From assembly GCF_019457915.1 (NCBI RefSeq), contig NZ_JAHZSS010000029.1, positions 1-42,406 on the forward strand: a stretch of 42,406 nt of DNA, given 5' to 3'. This stretch comes from Neiella holothuriorum (GTDB lineage: Bacteria; Pseudomonadota; Gammaproteobacteria; Enterobacterales; Neiellaceae). Position numbers and translations under genes: made by a program. Below, piece after piece: positions 31,757 through 40,915 of this stretch. The notes beneath the pieces are model-generated. The model did no database searches. It saw only the letters and a list, made by a program, of their open reading frames with translations, and was not told the DNA's origin. Positions within the stretch are counted from its first letter, which is position 1, and the number at the start of each line of letters is the position of its first letter.

Positions 31757-32262
31757 CGGCTCAAGTAGTGCTTCAGTGCATTTAATTGTAACCCCTGTAC
31801 GTGGCTAACAACCGGCGCAAGCTTGTCAAAACCGTCGGGATCAATGCCGCTGACGCGATAAGTCAGGGTTACTTTTGTGTTTAAGCCTTCATTGGCAAGC
31901 TGCCAATCGAGAGCTCCATGCATCCCCATTCCTTGCAGCGGCCCTAATCCGCCCGTCATGCGTAATAACTTGCGGGGCTCAACAAAGCTAATTCGCATAT
32001 GCTCGGCTGATTTGCCACCACTGATTTCGCAAAAGCAACCGCCAGCCTTGGCGTCGATTGAGAACGTACCCTGCCACCAACTATGATCTTTGGGCCACCA
32101 TTGATCGACATCTTCGATTAATGCATGCCAAACTTTTTCGGCTGGTTGATTAATAACAACTTGGTTTTCAACGATAAAACCATGCGGGGCGATATGAACT
32201 ACCTGAGCGATAGCAGAGCTGGTCATCATCATCAATGATATACAAAGGACTATTCCGCGCAT
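31753..32262 (-). CDS. exported SRPBCC (START-like) domain protein
   Basis: A 169-aa protein with a signal peptide (MRGIVLCISLMMMTSSAIAQ) and a helix-grip SRPBCC domain: VVINQPAEKVWHALIEDVDQWWP at the start, LDWQLANEG and KVTLTYRVSG in the middle, and a long C-terminal helix. Such domains form a hydrophobic ligand cavity. Secretion is less common for the family. I prefer the ATG at 32262, because the signal peptide starts there, over an in-frame extension of 51 codons. Tail-to-tail overlap with soxR (TTAA). Function unknown; a link with redox-cycling compounds is only suggested by the neighbour. Confidence 0.8.
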   Translation of the reverse strand: MRGIVLCISLMMMTSSAIAQVVHIAPHGFIVENQVVINQPAEKVWHALIEDVDQWWPKDHSWWQGTFSIDAKAGGCFCEISGGKSAEHMRISFVEPRKLLRMTGGLGPLQGMGMHGALDWQLANEGLNTKVTLTYRVSGIDPDGFDKLAPVVSHVQGLQLNALKHYLSR

Positions 32263-32576
32263 GTCGTCATCCGTTTTTTGCTTTGGGGGTGAATAATAAA
32301 GTTTGATTGATAAAGGCTCGTAGTGCTCAACTTTAGCATGTTGATTTCGCGCCTTTAAATCGATTTCAAGTGATGCTTTGTCAGCTGCGCTTCTGGCCGT
32401 CATGGGGCCTTTCAATAACTTGCTGCACAGGCCCTTTTCAACTTGCTCTTTTTCTTGGTTTTGCTTGCATTCTAACCAGTTTCTAGTAAGATCCGTCCGC
32501 TTTCCCGCAGGGGGCGCAAGTTTCTTGTGGGGAACACTGGAACCGCAAACCCCTATTTATAGAGATAGAGGACGGT
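32263..32576. other. gene-free stretch upstream of rpsP
   Basis: About 310 bp that marks the right boundary of the accessory block. It contains an imperfect terminator-like element (GGGCCT at 32405-32410, AGGCCC plus TTTT at 32429-32438) and the rpsP promoter. The upstream part is only the unsupported 5' extension of the SRPBCC frame. Confidence 0.5.
32465..32492 (+). promoter_or_regulatory. sigma-70 promoter of the rpsP operon
   Basis: TTGCAT, a 16-bp spacer, then TAAGAT, about 85 bp before the rpsP start. The leader contains GC-rich segments and ends with an AGAGG ribosome binding site. Confidence 0.5.
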
Positions 32577-32828
32577 ATGGTAACCATTCGTTTACAACGT
32601 GGCGGAGCTAAAAAAACTCCGTTTTATCAAATCGTAGTTGCAGACTCTCGTCGTGCGCGTGACGGTCGTTTCATTGAAAAATTGGGTTTCTTCAACCCTG
32701 TTGCTCGTGGTAACGCTGAACGCCTGCGCTTAGATCTGGAACGCGTCGATCACTGGGTAGGTCTAGGTGCACAAACCTCTGACCGTGTTGCTCAGTTGGT
32801 TAAAGAGCTGAAAAAAGCTCAAGCATAA
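32577..32828 (+). CDS. rpsP: 30S ribosomal protein S16
   Basis: An 83-aa protein with the S16 signature [20 protein letters not shown] near the start, then [19 protein letters not shown]. It binds 16S rRNA early in 30S assembly. First gene of rpsP-rimM-trmD-rplS; in E. coli it follows ffh closely as I recall, whereas here about 12 kb intervene. Confidence 0.99.
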   Translation: MVTIRLQRGGAKKTPFYQIVVADSRRARDGRFIEKLGFFNPVARGNAERLRLDLERVDHWVGLGAQTSDRVAQLVKELKKAQA

Positions 32829-32843
32829 GGTTAGAGAGTGGTT

Positions 32844-33365
32844 ATGTCCGCTAATAAAGTTGTTGTGGGGAAAATTGGTACGCCCTACGGCATCAAGGGT
32901 TGGGTAAAAGTCCACTCCGCGACCGATGCGACTGAAGGCATTTTCGACTACGCCCCTTGGTATATCCAAAAAGGGAGTAACTGGCAGGAAGTGACGATTG
33001 AAGCTTGGCGCTGGCACAATAAAGGGCTAGTGGCAAAATTCGATGGCACTGACGACCGCACCGAGGCAGAACGCCTGACTAATGCCACTATTGCAGTGGA
33101 TGAGTCTGTTTTGCCTGAACTCGAAGGTGAGTTCTACTGGCGTGACCTCATTGGTTGCGAAGTGGTGACGGACAAAGGTTACAACCTAGGCAAAGTTGAA
33201 GGATTGATGGAAACCGGCTCAGCTGATGTGCTGCGGGTGAAAGCCAATCCAAATGATGGCTTCGGTCAAACAGAACGATTAATCCCGTATATCGACGGTC
33301 AATTTGTTCTCGACATTAATATTGCCGAGAAGAAAATTACCGTGGATTGGGACCCTGGCTTTTAG
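32844..33365 (+). CDS. rimM: ribosome maturation factor RimM
   Basis: A 173-aa 30S assembly factor that acts on the 16S 3' domain with S19. The N-terminal RimM barrel ([20 protein letters not shown]) is followed by a PRC-barrel ([25 protein letters not shown]). I chose ATG 32844 after AGAG; a GTG two codons upstream is possible. The gap to rpsP is 15 bp. Confidence 0.97.
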   Translation: MSANKVVVGKIGTPYGIKGWVKVHSATDATEGIFDYAPWYIQKGSNWQEVTIEAWRWHNKGLVAKFDGTDDRTEAERLTNATIAVDESVLPELEGEFYWRDLIGCEVVTDKGYNLGKVEGLMETGSADVLRVKANPNDGFGQTERLIPYIDGQFVLDINIAEKKITVDWDPGF

Positions 33366-33379
33366 TCAGGTATGTGATC

Positions 33380-34117
33380 ATGTGGTTTGGTGTTGTTAGC
33401 TTGTTTCCGGAAATGTTCCGGAGCATTACTGATTATGGTGTGACTGGCCGAGCAGTCCGCAATGGGCTCATTGAGTTTCATTGCTGGAACCCGCGCGACT
33501 TCACCCATGATAAGCATCAAACCGTGGACGACCGGCCTTACGGCGGTGGTCCGGGCATGTTAATGATGGTGCAACCTCTTCGTGATGCCATTCAAGCTGC
33601 GCGAGCAGCGGCAGGCGAGGGAGCCAAGGTGGTGTATTTATCACCGCAAGGGCGTAAGTTGGATCAGCAAGGCGTTTGTGAGCTTGCTCAAAACGACAAA
33701 CTGATCTTAGTTGCTGGCCGCTATGAAGGCATTGATGAACGCTTAATTGAAGCGGAAGTTGATGAAGAATGGTCGGTTGGTGATTACGTCTTAAGTGGTG
33801 GTGAGTTGCCAGCAATGACATTGATTGATTCAGTTGCTCGGTTTGTTCCGGGTGTGCTGGGTAAACAAGCGTCAGCTGAGCAAGATTCATTTACCGAAGG
33901 CTTGTTAGATTGCCCACATTACACACGACCTGAATTATTAGACGGGAAAAACGTGCCCTCAGTGTTACTGAGTGGCAATCATGAACATATTCGTCGGTGG
34001 CGACTTCAGCAGTCCATTATTCGGACTTATGAACGGCGGCCCGACTTAATTGAAGGTCTAGCTCTGACTGACGAGCAAGCCAAATTGCTTGCGGCTTATC
34101 TCGATGAGAAAGCTTAG
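33380..34117 (+). CDS. trmD: tRNA (guanine-N1)-methyltransferase
   Basis: A 245-aa SPOUT methyltransferase that makes m1G37 in tRNA. The start [13 protein letters not shown] is family-typical, with [15 protein letters not shown], the trefoil-knot AdoMet segment [14 protein letters not shown] and [16 protein letters not shown] chose the ATG at 33380, preceded by CAGG, over the longer in-frame 5' extension from 33347 that overlaps rimM. Confidence 0.98.
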   Translation: MWFGVVSLFPEMFRSITDYGVTGRAVRNGLIEFHCWNPRDFTHDKHQTVDDRPYGGGPGMLMMVQPLRDAIQAARAAAGEGAKVVYLSPQGRKLDQQGVCELAQNDKLILVAGRYEGIDERLIEAEVDEEWSVGDYVLSGGELPAMTLIDSVARFVPGVLGKQASAEQDSFTEGLLDCPHYTRPELLDGKNVPSVLLSGNHEHIRRWRLQQSIIRTYERRPDLIEGLALTDEQAKLLAAYLDEKA

Positions 34118-34143
34118 TTTCAGTTACCTAGGGTGGAAATCTT

Positions 34144-34491
34144 ATGAGCAATATCATTAAGCAGCTCGAAGAAGAGCAAATGAAAACTGATGTGCCGGCG
34201 TTCTCGCCAGGTGACACAGTTGTCGTACAAGTTAAAGTAAAAGAAGGCAACCGTGAGCGTCTACAGGCGTTCGAAGGTGTGGTTATCGCTAAGCGTAACC
34301 GTGGTCTTCACTCAGCCTTTACCGTTCGCAAGATCTCTAATGGCGAAGGTGTTGAGCGTACTTTCCAGACTCACAGCCCAATGATTGATAGCATTGACGT
34401 GAAACGTCGCGGTGATGTTCGTCGTGCTAAGCTGTTTTACCTGCGTGATCGTTCAGGTAAGTCTGCACGTATTAAAGAAAAGCTCAACTAA
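34144..34491 (+). CDS. rplS: 50S ribosomal protein L19
   Basis: A 115-aa protein, with [17 protein letters not shown] at the start, [23 protein letters not shown] in the middle and [20 protein letters not shown] at the end. It lies at the 30S-50S interface. Last gene of the operon, 26 bp after trmD and followed by a strong terminator. Confidence 0.99.
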   Translation: MSNIIKQLEEEQMKTDVPAFSPGDTVVVQVKVKEGNRERLQAFEGVVIAKRNRGLHSAFTVRKISNGEGVERTFQTHSPMIDSIDVKRRGDVRRAKLFYLRDRSGKSARIKEKLN

Positions 34492-34532
34492 ACCCATTTT
34501 TAATTCGGTTTCCGGTTCCAGTGCCAAGCATG

Positions 34533-34559
34533 AAAAAGCCCGCAATAGCGGGCTTTTTT
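34533..34559. terminator. terminator of the rpsP operon
   Basis: AAAAAGCCCGC-AATA-GCGGGCTTTTTT: a perfect stem with A and T flanks. It serves both rplS (+) and the convergent EAL gene (-). Confidence 0.94.
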
Positions 34560-34585
34560 ATACCTGAAATTTAGCGTCCTACCAC

Positions 34586-36577
34586 TTATTCGGCATTGGG
34601 AGTAATTGGCGGCAACGGCAATTGCTGTTGGTCGAGCAGTTGTTGCAATTCACCACAGCTAACAGGTTTGCCCATTAGATAACCCTGTGCCAATTGGCAG
34701 CCATTTGTTATCAACCATTGGGCTTGTTCATCCAGCTCCACGCCTTCAGCGATAACCTCTAGCTGCAGTTGCTTACCTAATTCAATAATGATGCGCGCAA
34801 TCACTTGATCCATTTCTGAATGGTGCACGTCGGTAACAAAGCTGCGGTCGATTTTTAATTTATCGATGGGAAAGCGGTGCAGGTAACTCAATGACGAATA
34901 GCCCTGACCAAAGTCATCGATGGCCAGTGATACCCCAATTTTCTTGAGATCATGGAGCGTTGCTAAGCCGCCCTGAGCATCTTTCATTAACACGCCTTCA
35001 GTGATTTCAAGCTCGATGAATTTGGGCGGTAGTTGAGTGATGTTAAGTAGCTGTTTGAGTTCAGAAATAAAGTCGGGATGTTCAAACTGCCGTGGTGAAA
35101 TATTAATGGCAACTTTGACCGGCTGATTATGGTGATACCAAAACGCCGCCTGATGAATGGCGGTTCTAATTACCCAACGACCCATTTCAATGATTAGGCC
35201 TGTTTGTTCGGCAACTGGAATAAACTCAGCCGGCGAGGCAACGTTTTTGCCGTTTATTTGCCAGCGCAGCAGTGCTTCAACCCCCATTAGGCGGCCACTT
35301 TTCATTTCAAATTGGGGTTGATAATGAAGCGCGAGTTGATTTTCGCGCATCGCTTGCCCTAGCAGCTGCTGCAGTTTCCAGCGTCGCTTACGCTTATCTC
35401 GCAACGCTGACGAGAAAAACTGGAGCGAGTCTTGGCCTTCGTAGCCTGCTTCGGCTAAAGCGGCATATAGCTGATCAAGTGCCTTTTCTGGCGCAGTGTT
35501 TGGTGAAATGAGTGTGGCACCACGATTCCAACGCGGGTGATATTCACCAATGCTGGTTGAAATGGGTTTGATAAGCGCAGCCCGAATACGTTTGATCACT
35601 TCGGCAACTTTGTTCTGATCGGCCACGCAGCCTTTGATCAAGTAGATCCCTTTGCCGCTGCGGTACACCTGAAAATAATTAAGTTCAAGCTGCGCTAGGA
35701 CATTCAACAAATGGTGAGAGAAGGACTGGTGGATCTGCTCGATAATGTTGTAACCCTGACCTGCAACGTAATGTTCAATGTTATTGAGCTCCAGTGCGAG
35801 CAGCAGCATGTTGCCATGGCGTTTTTGGTGAAGATCTAACAACATCTTCGACTGATTAGGCAAACCGGTGACGCGATCATGAAAAGCTTTATGGCGATAG
35901 AACTGGCTGGCTCGAAAATACCGATAAAGCACTGCGAAAGCTAAGATCACTAGCAGCAAGGTGGCGCCGTCAAGGTACAACGATCGTTGTTTGGCATCGT
36001 CGATGAAACGCTGGTTTTGAGTGCTTTGCGCCTGAATGAGGGCAAATAGTTCAGTGTTTGATTGGTCAAGCGCTAGGTGTACGTCGCGCAATGTTGCATT
36101 GAGTTTGTTGACGAGTGCTAGCGCTTGATTACTGCTCGGTTCGGCCACTAGTTGTAGCTGGTAGTCGAGCGCCAGCACTTGTTGCCAAAGTTGCGAAACG
36201 TGTTGCTCATCGAGTTGCGCCAGTTGCTCATTGGCGGTGGCGCGAGCCTGCTCAAGTTCAGTGTCGGCTTTCAATGATTTGAATTGGGGCCAATTTTCTA
36301 CCAGCAGTTGGTATTTGCTGAGATGAAATTTACTGGCGCTGAGTGCCTCCAATTTAGCCTGATGGGTGATCACCGCGTGCTGACTACTTTGCGACAGTTG
36401 GTGCTGCAGTTGGTAGCTTTCAAATAGCATCATCAGCAAAGCGCCAACCAATAATAGCGCGAGCGTTCGGCTATAACGTTTGGGGTTTTCGCTGAACGAT
36501 ACAAAGGCTCGATAAGCCCTTGCTTTGATCGTCACTTTATAGTGCTTAAAGCGTGCTAGCACACTGGAATTCAACAT
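34586..36577 (-). CDS. c-di-GMP phosphodiesterase, degenerate GGDEF plus EAL
   Basis: A 663-aa inner-membrane signalling protein. TM1 lies at about residues 38-55, followed by a helical periplasmic region (about 56-200), TM2 (about 205-223), a GGDEF-fold domain (about 235-390) and an EAL domain (about 400-645). The GGDEF motif is replaced by RSGKG, so no cyclase activity is expected. The EAL catalytic set looks intact: GVEALLRW, NISPRQF, ELEITEG, IDDFGQGYSSLSYL, KIDRSF, EVIAEGVE, QGYLMGKPV. It should therefore hydrolyse c-di-GMP in response to a periplasmic cue. A GGDEF-type gene near aroF and rplS is also known from E. coli (dgcN). Confidence 0.92.
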   Translation of the reverse strand: MLNSSVLARFKHYKVTIKARAYRAFVSFSENPKRYSRTLALLLVGALLMMLFESYQLQHQLSQSSQHAVITHQAKLEALSASKFHLSKYQLLVENWPQFKSLKADTELEQARATANEQLAQLDEQHVSQLWQQVLALDYQLQLVAEPSSNQALALVNKLNATLRDVHLALDQSNTELFALIQAQSTQNQRFIDDAKQRSLYLDGATLLLVILAFAVLYRYFRASQFYRHKAFHDRVTGLPNQSKMLLDLHQKRHGNMLLLALELNNIEHYVAGQGYNIIEQIHQSFSHHLLNVLAQLELNYFQVYRSGKGIYLIKGCVADQNKVAEVIKRIRAALIKPISTSIGEYHPRWNRGATLISPNTAPEKALDQLYAALAEAGYEGQDSLQFFSSALRDKRKRRWKLQQLLGQAMRENQLALHYQPQFEMKSGRLMGVEALLRWQINGKNVASPAEFIPVAEQTGLIIEMGRWVIRTAIHQAAFWYHHNQPVKVAINISPRQFEHPDFISELKQLLNITQLPPKFIELEITEGVLMKDAQGGLATLHDLKKIGVSLAIDDFGQGYSSLSYLHRFPIDKLKIDRSFVTDVHHSEMDQVIARIIIELGKQLQLEVIAEGVELDEQAQWLITNGCQLAQGYLMGKPVSCGELQQLLDQQQLPLPPITPNAE

Positions 36578-36609
36578 CTCTACCCGCTTATCTATTCGCT
36601 TAATTTGGG

Positions 36610-36627
36610 TGTAACGTAAAATTTACT
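36610..36627. promoter_or_regulatory. candidate TyrR box upstream of aroF
   Basis: TGTAAC-N6-TTTACT matches the TyrR consensus TGTAAA-N6-TTTACA at 10 of 12 conserved positions. A second weaker match, TGTACA-N6-TTTTTT, lies at 36642-36659. TyrR represses aroF-tyrA in E. coli. No tyrR gene is in the window. Confidence 0.45.
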
Positions 36628-36739
36628 GCTGTTTCGTTTGGTGTACACCTTGATTTTTTATTTCATCTATAACACACTTGCGCCCCACTGTTTATGGTTA
36701 TTTGGCAAAACTGGCCCGTTTTGCGTTGAGGTGTAAATT

Positions 36740-37807
36740 TTGAAGGACACAATTAACGACATTCATATTCAATCTGAGCACGTGATGATTACGCCGGCTC
36801 AATTGAAGGCTCAATTCCCTGTTTCTGAAACTGTATTGGACGCGGTTAAAGCGTCTCGCAATACCATCGCCGATATTATTCATCATCGCGATCCTCGGCT
36901 GCTGGTTATTTGCGGCCCTTGTTCTATTCATGATGAAACGGCGGCATTGGAATATGCGAAGCGATTGCGGGATCTACAGGTAGCATATCAAGATTCCTTA
37001 TACATAGTGATGCGTGTGTACTTTGAGAAGCCTCGCACAACTGTTGGCTGGAAAGGCTATATCAATGACCCTCATATGGACGGTACGTTTGCCGTTGAAA
37101 CGGGTTTAAAACGCGCTCGTAAATTGTTAATTCAAATTGCTGAAATGGGCTTGCCGATGGCAACCGAAGCGCTTGATCCGATCAGCCCTCAGTATTTATC
37201 TGAATTATTTGCTTGGTCTGCCATTGGTGCTCGTACCACCGAATCACAAACTCACCGCGAGATGGCGAGTGGTTTGTCGATGCCAGTTGGTTTCAAAAAT
37301 GGTACTGACGGTAGCCTAACCACTGCAATTAATGCGCTTCAGTCGGCGTCAAGCGGCCATAGCTTCTTGGGTATCAATACCATGGGGCAGGTTGCCGTGA
37401 TTAACACGGAAGGTAACCCAGATGGACATGTTATTTTGCGTGGTGGCTCGAAAGGACCGAACTTTAATGCTGAAGCCGTTGCTGAGTGTGAAGCTGGATT
37501 AGAGAAAGTAGGCTTAACGCCAAGCTTGATGATCGACTGTAGCCACGGTAATTCCAATAAGGATTACAGCCGTCAGCCAATCGTTTCTAAAGATGTGCTC
37601 ACTCAAATCACCAATGGCAATCGTTCGATTATCGGCATTATGCTGGAGAGTCATTTGAGCGAAGGCAATCAGTCGAGCGAGCAAAAACCAGAAGACATGG
37701 TGTACGGTGTATCGATCACGGATGCCTGCATTAACTGGCAGACAACAGCAGACTTGTTAGAGCATGCCCACAAGGTAATGGCTGACGCCTTGCCCGATCG
37801 TAGGTAA
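36740..37807 (+). CDS. aroF: 3-deoxy-7-phosphoheptulonate synthase, AroF type
   Basis: A 355-aa class I DAHP synthase, joining phosphoenolpyruvate and erythrose-4-phosphate as the first step to aromatic amino acids. Conserved blocks: LLVICGPCSIHD, RVYFEKPRTTVGWKG, GARTTESQTHREMASG, DCSHGNSNKD. The start is TTG, 9 nt after GAGG. The N-terminal residues (KDTINDIHI, then VMITPAQLK) align well with AroF, which rules out the later ATG. Being followed by tyrA favours the tyrosine-sensitive isozyme. Confidence 0.96.
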   Translation: MKDTINDIHIQSEHVMITPAQLKAQFPVSETVLDAVKASRNTIADIIHHRDPRLLVICGPCSIHDETAALEYAKRLRDLQVAYQDSLYIVMRVYFEKPRTTVGWKGYINDPHMDGTFAVETGLKRARKLLIQIAEMGLPMATEALDPISPQYLSELFAWSAIGARTTESQTHREMASGLSMPVGFKNGTDGSLTTAINALQSASSGHSFLGINTMGQVAVINTEGNPDGHVILRGGSKGPNFNAEAVAECEAGLEKVGLTPSLMIDCSHGNSNKDYSRQPIVSKDVLTQITNGNRSIIGIMLESHLSEGNQSSEQKPEDMVYGVSITDACINWQTTADLLEHAHKVMADALPDRR

Positions 37808-37842
37808 TATCCGCAAGTTAGCTGTAAACAAGGATTCGCTGT

Positions 37843-38979
37843 ATGAACATTTCACCTGCAAACCTAGATCAACTCCGTGATCAGATTGATGAAACGGACC
37901 AAGCTTTATTGTCGCTGCTTAAACAGCGACTAGCGCTGGTTCATGCGGTTGGTGAATATAAAAGCCAACACGGTTTGCCGGTGTATGTGCCTGAGCGTGA
38001 GGCAGCGATGCTCGCTAAGCGTCGGGCGGAAGCGGAAAAAATGGGGGTGCCAGCAGATTTGATTGAAGATGTGCTGCGCCGCGCCATGCGTGAATCCTAC
38101 GCCAGTGAAAATGATGCAGGTTTCAAACAGGTGAACCCAACGGCTGGTGATGTGGTTGTAGTCGGCGGCAACGGCAAACTAGGCCGCTTGTTCGTCAACA
38201 TGTTCCGCTTATCGGGTTACAGTGTGAAAATACTGGGAAGCCAAGACTGGGATCAAGCTGAAGCGATTGTGGCGAATGCATCCTTGGTGGTGATTTCGGT
38301 TCCCATTGATAAAACCGTCGTAACCATTGAGCGTTTACCCAAGCTGCCTGCTGATTGCGTGTTGACTGATTTAACCTCGGTTAAGCAAGCACCGATGAAA
38401 GCCATGATGGCGGCCCACGATGGCCCAGTTGTTGGCCTACACCCGATGTTTGGTCCCGACATTGCAAGTTTTGCCAAGCAAGTCATTATTCATTGCGATG
38501 GCCGCGGTGCCGAGCAATACCAGTGGGTGTTGGATCAAATGCGCTTGTGGGGGCCTCGTCTGCATGAATCAGATGGCCAAGAGCATGATGAAACCATGTC
38601 CATGGTTCAAGCGCTTCGTCACTTCACGAGCTTTGCCTACGGCATGCACCTGCAGAATGAAGATGCCGATCTGGCTCGCTTGTTGGCATTTAGCTCTCCT
38701 ATTTATCGCTTGGAATTGGCCATGGTCGGGCGGTTGTTCGCGCAAGACGGTGAACTGTATGCGTCCATTATTACCGCGGCGCCAGAAAACATTAAAATGT
38801 TTAAACGTTACCTGCAGAACTTTACGTCAGCATTGACCTTGCTGGAGCAAGGAGACAAGCAAGCTTTCGTTAAGAAATTTAACGAAGTGGCTCATTGGTT
38901 CGGAGGTTTTGCTACGCAATTCCAATCCGAAAGCCGCGACTTACTGCTTGCTGCTCACGACCGCGTCACCCATGACTGA
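37843..38979 (+). CDS. tyrA: bifunctional chorismate mutase/prephenate dehydrogenase
   Basis: A 378-aa enzyme. The AroQ-type chorismate mutase domain (about 1-90: [20 protein letters not shown]) is fused to an NAD-dependent prephenate dehydrogenase (about 100-370). The latter begins with [14 protein letters not shown] (GxGxxG-type) and contains GLHPMFGPD and the catalytic-His region. It makes 4-hydroxyphenylpyruvate for tyrosine. It follows aroF by 35 bp and overlaps the next gene by 8 nt (ATGACTGA). Confidence 0.97.
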   Translation: MNISPANLDQLRDQIDETDQALLSLLKQRLALVHAVGEYKSQHGLPVYVPEREAAMLAKRRAEAEKMGVPADLIEDVLRRAMRESYASENDAGFKQVNPTAGDVVVVGGNGKLGRLFVNMFRLSGYSVKILGSQDWDQAEAIVANASLVVISVPIDKTVVTIERLPKLPADCVLTDLTSVKQAPMKAMMAAHDGPVVGLHPMFGPDIASFAKQVIIHCDGRGAEQYQWVLDQMRLWGPRLHESDGQEHDETMSMVQALRHFTSFAYGMHLQNEDADLARLLAFSSPIYRLELAMVGRLFAQDGELYASIITAAPENIKMFKRYLQNFTSALTLLEQGDKQAFVKKFNEVAHWFGGFATQFQSESRDLLLAAHDRVTHD

Positions 38980-39271
38980 ACAGCATCAAGCGTCGCCAAC
39001 ATGGACTGTGCGGATCCGTTATTGTACCGGCTGTCGTTGGATGATGCGTGCAGCCTGGACGGCACAAGAGTTACTAACGACGTTTGAAAATGAACTTGAG
39101 GAAGTGGCACTTGGACCTGGCCGCAAAGGGCAATTTGATGTTTGGCTGAATGATGCGCTGGTGTGGTCTCGTAAGCGCGAAGGTGGTTTCCCTGAGCTCA
39201 AAGTGTTGAAGCAACGCCTTCGTGATGTGATGAATCCTGAGCGCGACTTAGGCCATTCCGACACACCTTAA
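38972..39271 (+). CDS. Rdx/SelW-like thioredoxin-fold protein
   Basis: A 99-aa protein of the SelT/SelW/SelH (Rdx) family, with Cys18-x-x-Cys21 (YCTGC) where selenoproteins have CxxU, then [33 protein letters not shown] and [16 protein letters not shown] redox role in the cytoplasm is presumed; the substrate is unknown. It overlaps the tyrA end by 8 nt, so it is coupled to the aromatic operon. It overlaps the convergent EamA gene at the stop codons. Confidence 0.9.
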   Translation: MTEQHQASPTWTVRIRYCTGCRWMMRAAWTAQELLTTFENELEEVALGPGRKGQFDVWLNDALVWSRKREGGFPELKVLKQRLRDVMNPERDLGHSDTP

Positions 39272-40149
39272 TTGTTCGCTGGCACAGAACGTTTACCGGT
39301 AATAACAAGGCCTATTCCACCCAAAATTAATGCTGCGGCAATGAGCAGTTGCACCGTAATTGATTCATCCAATAACACCACACCAAAGACCGCAACAATC
39401 AGCGGAACCAGCAATTGAAGGCTACCGCTCAGGGTGGTTGATAACTGTGGCTGCACGGCATACCACAGCGCATAGCCAACGCCTGATGCTAAAGCCCCCG
39501 AAGCGATCGCCAACACCACACCTTGCCACGAACTATGTAACGGCATGGCAATTAGCACTAATAGTAAAGCGAACGGTATGGCTTTGATGAAGTTAGCGGC
39601 GGTGTCTTGCGTCGGCGATAAGCTCCGTTGCCCCATCAGCGTGTATATTGCCCAGCTCACGCCAGCAATAATCATCATGGCGGCAGACACAAGCCCTGGC
39701 GTCGTCGCGTGTGGCAGCAATAAGTAAACTAAGCCGGCGAGTGCCAACGCCGATCCGATCCATTCTGTTGTCGCGAGTTTTCGCTGTTTAACCCAAGCAA
39801 CGAGCAGCATGACTAACTGTACGGCCGCAAATAGCAACAACGCCCCCATTGCGGCACCCAATATCAAATACGCATATGAAAATAGTGCGGCGTAGCTAAA
39901 TAAAGCCATGGCCGCAACCCAGCTTCCGCTGCGCCAAAGACTTTTATCATGCTTGTTACGGTGACGGTTGGGCCACCAACACAGGATGGCTAACAAAATG
40001 GCTCCGCTGATCAAACGAATTCCGGTAAAGCTGGCTGGATCGATGACCTGATCGGCCAAGGCAAGCCGGGTTAGTAGCGAATTTGCTGCGAAAGCGAGCA
40101 AGGCCAATACCGTCAATAGGATTGTTTTGGGTTGCAGAGGCATGATCAT
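39268..40149 (-). CDS. EamA/DMT family transporter
   Basis: A 293-aa protein with ten hydrophobic helices in two EamA repeats (about 8-140 and 150-285). Typical segments are SFTGIRLISGAILL in the first half and LSGSLQLLVPLIVAVFGVVLLDE in the second. Probably exports a small metabolite. The ATG pair at 40149/40143 has no clear ribosome binding site, so the start is uncertain by two codons. Stop overlaps the convergent SelW-like gene (TTAA). Confidence 0.9.
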   Translation of the reverse strand: MIMPLQPKTILLTVLALLAFAANSLLTRLALADQVIDPASFTGIRLISGAILLAILCWWPNRHRNKHDKSLWRSGSWVAAMALFSYAALFSYAYLILGAAMGALLLFAAVQLVMLLVAWVKQRKLATTEWIGSALALAGLVYLLLPHATTPGLVSAAMMIIAGVSWAIYTLMGQRSLSPTQDTAANFIKAIPFALLLVLIAMPLHSSWQGVVLAIASGALASGVGYALWYAVQPQLSTTLSGSLQLLVPLIVAVFGVVLLDESITVQLLIAAALILGGIGLVITGKRSVPANN

Positions 40150-40273
40150 TAATACAACGGAACGTTACGGGCTACCATGCCTTGCTGGTCGGCGTGATGC
40201 AACTCAGGCGAGGATCACGTAAGCTGCCAGTCATTAAATGATCCAATACATCGCGAACTGGAACGCCTAAGCC

Positions 40274-40810
40274 ATGAATCGAAACTTTCGCTGGAATCTG
40301 ATTTCATTAACGTTTCTCTGTTCACTACTTTGCTTTCCTCTGCAAGCTGAGTTGCAGCCTTATACCATTTACTTGGTGCGCCATGCTGAGAAGGTCGATA
40401 ATCCACAAAGCGGCAAGGATCCTGACTTAACTGACTGCGGTCAGCAACGAGCTAGTTACTTTGCGACTTGGTTGCAAAAGACCGCAACTAAATACCTCAC
40501 AATCTACAGCACCGATTATCGTCGAACACGTCATACAGCTGCGGCTAGTGCTGGATTATTTAATACCGCTATCGAGTCTTATAATCCGCGAGATTTGGCT
40601 GGGTTCGCACAGCAATTGAAACGCCAAGGAGAGGATGCGTTAGTGGTCGGGCACAGTAATACCACGCCTGAATTGGCAGCACTGTTAGCTAGCCAGCCCG
40701 TGCCAGCAATCGAACATCATGAGTTTGATCGGATCTTGGTTGTTCAGATCAGCGATGATGGCGCCGAGTTAACATCGCTGCGAATGGACTTCGTCTGTCA
40801 GCCGATTTAA
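40274..40810 (+). CDS. periplasmic histidine phosphatase family protein
   Basis: A 178-aa protein with an N-terminal signal peptide (cleavage near LQA, residue 25). The RHG motif is LVRHAEK (Arg36, His37), and the second catalytic His is in ALVVGHSNTTPELAALL. It belongs to the phosphoglycerate mutase-like/SixA superfamily. The secreted location suggests a phosphomonoesterase on an extracytoplasmic substrate. Divergent from the EamA gene, with about 120 bp between. Confidence 0.88.
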   Translation: MNRNFRWNLISLTFLCSLLCFPLQAELQPYTIYLVRHAEKVDNPQSGKDPDLTDCGQQRASYFATWLQKTATKYLTIYSTDYRRTRHTAAASAGLFNTAIESYNPRDLAGFAQQLKRQGEDALVVGHSNTTPELAALLASQPVPAIEHHEFDRILVVQISDDGAELTSLRMDFVCQPI

Positions 40811-40915
40811 ACCTACTTAAGCCTGTTTGGGCCAAGTTATAAATTTTGTCGTTGCTTTCGATAAGCCTGACTATACTGTTGATGTAATTTAAAAAAACAA
40901 CAACAAGGAGTGACC

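Noticed and set aside
32263-32415. 51-codon N-terminal extension of the SRPBCC protein
   Set aside because: It would bury a clear signal peptide that begins at the ATG at 32262.
33501-33890. 129-codon minus-strand frame inside trmD
   Set aside because: Antisense of conserved TrmD motifs; His/Gln/Pro-rich composition typical of a shadow.
38420-38836. 138-codon plus-strand frame inside tyrA
   Set aside because: Out-of-frame shadow of the prephenate dehydrogenase domain with Cys/Trp-rich, unnatural composition.
40872-40877. TATACT as -10 box upstream of the SYLF gene
   Set aside because: Candidate -35 boxes are 14 or 20 bp away, so spacing is wrong; left out as unproven.
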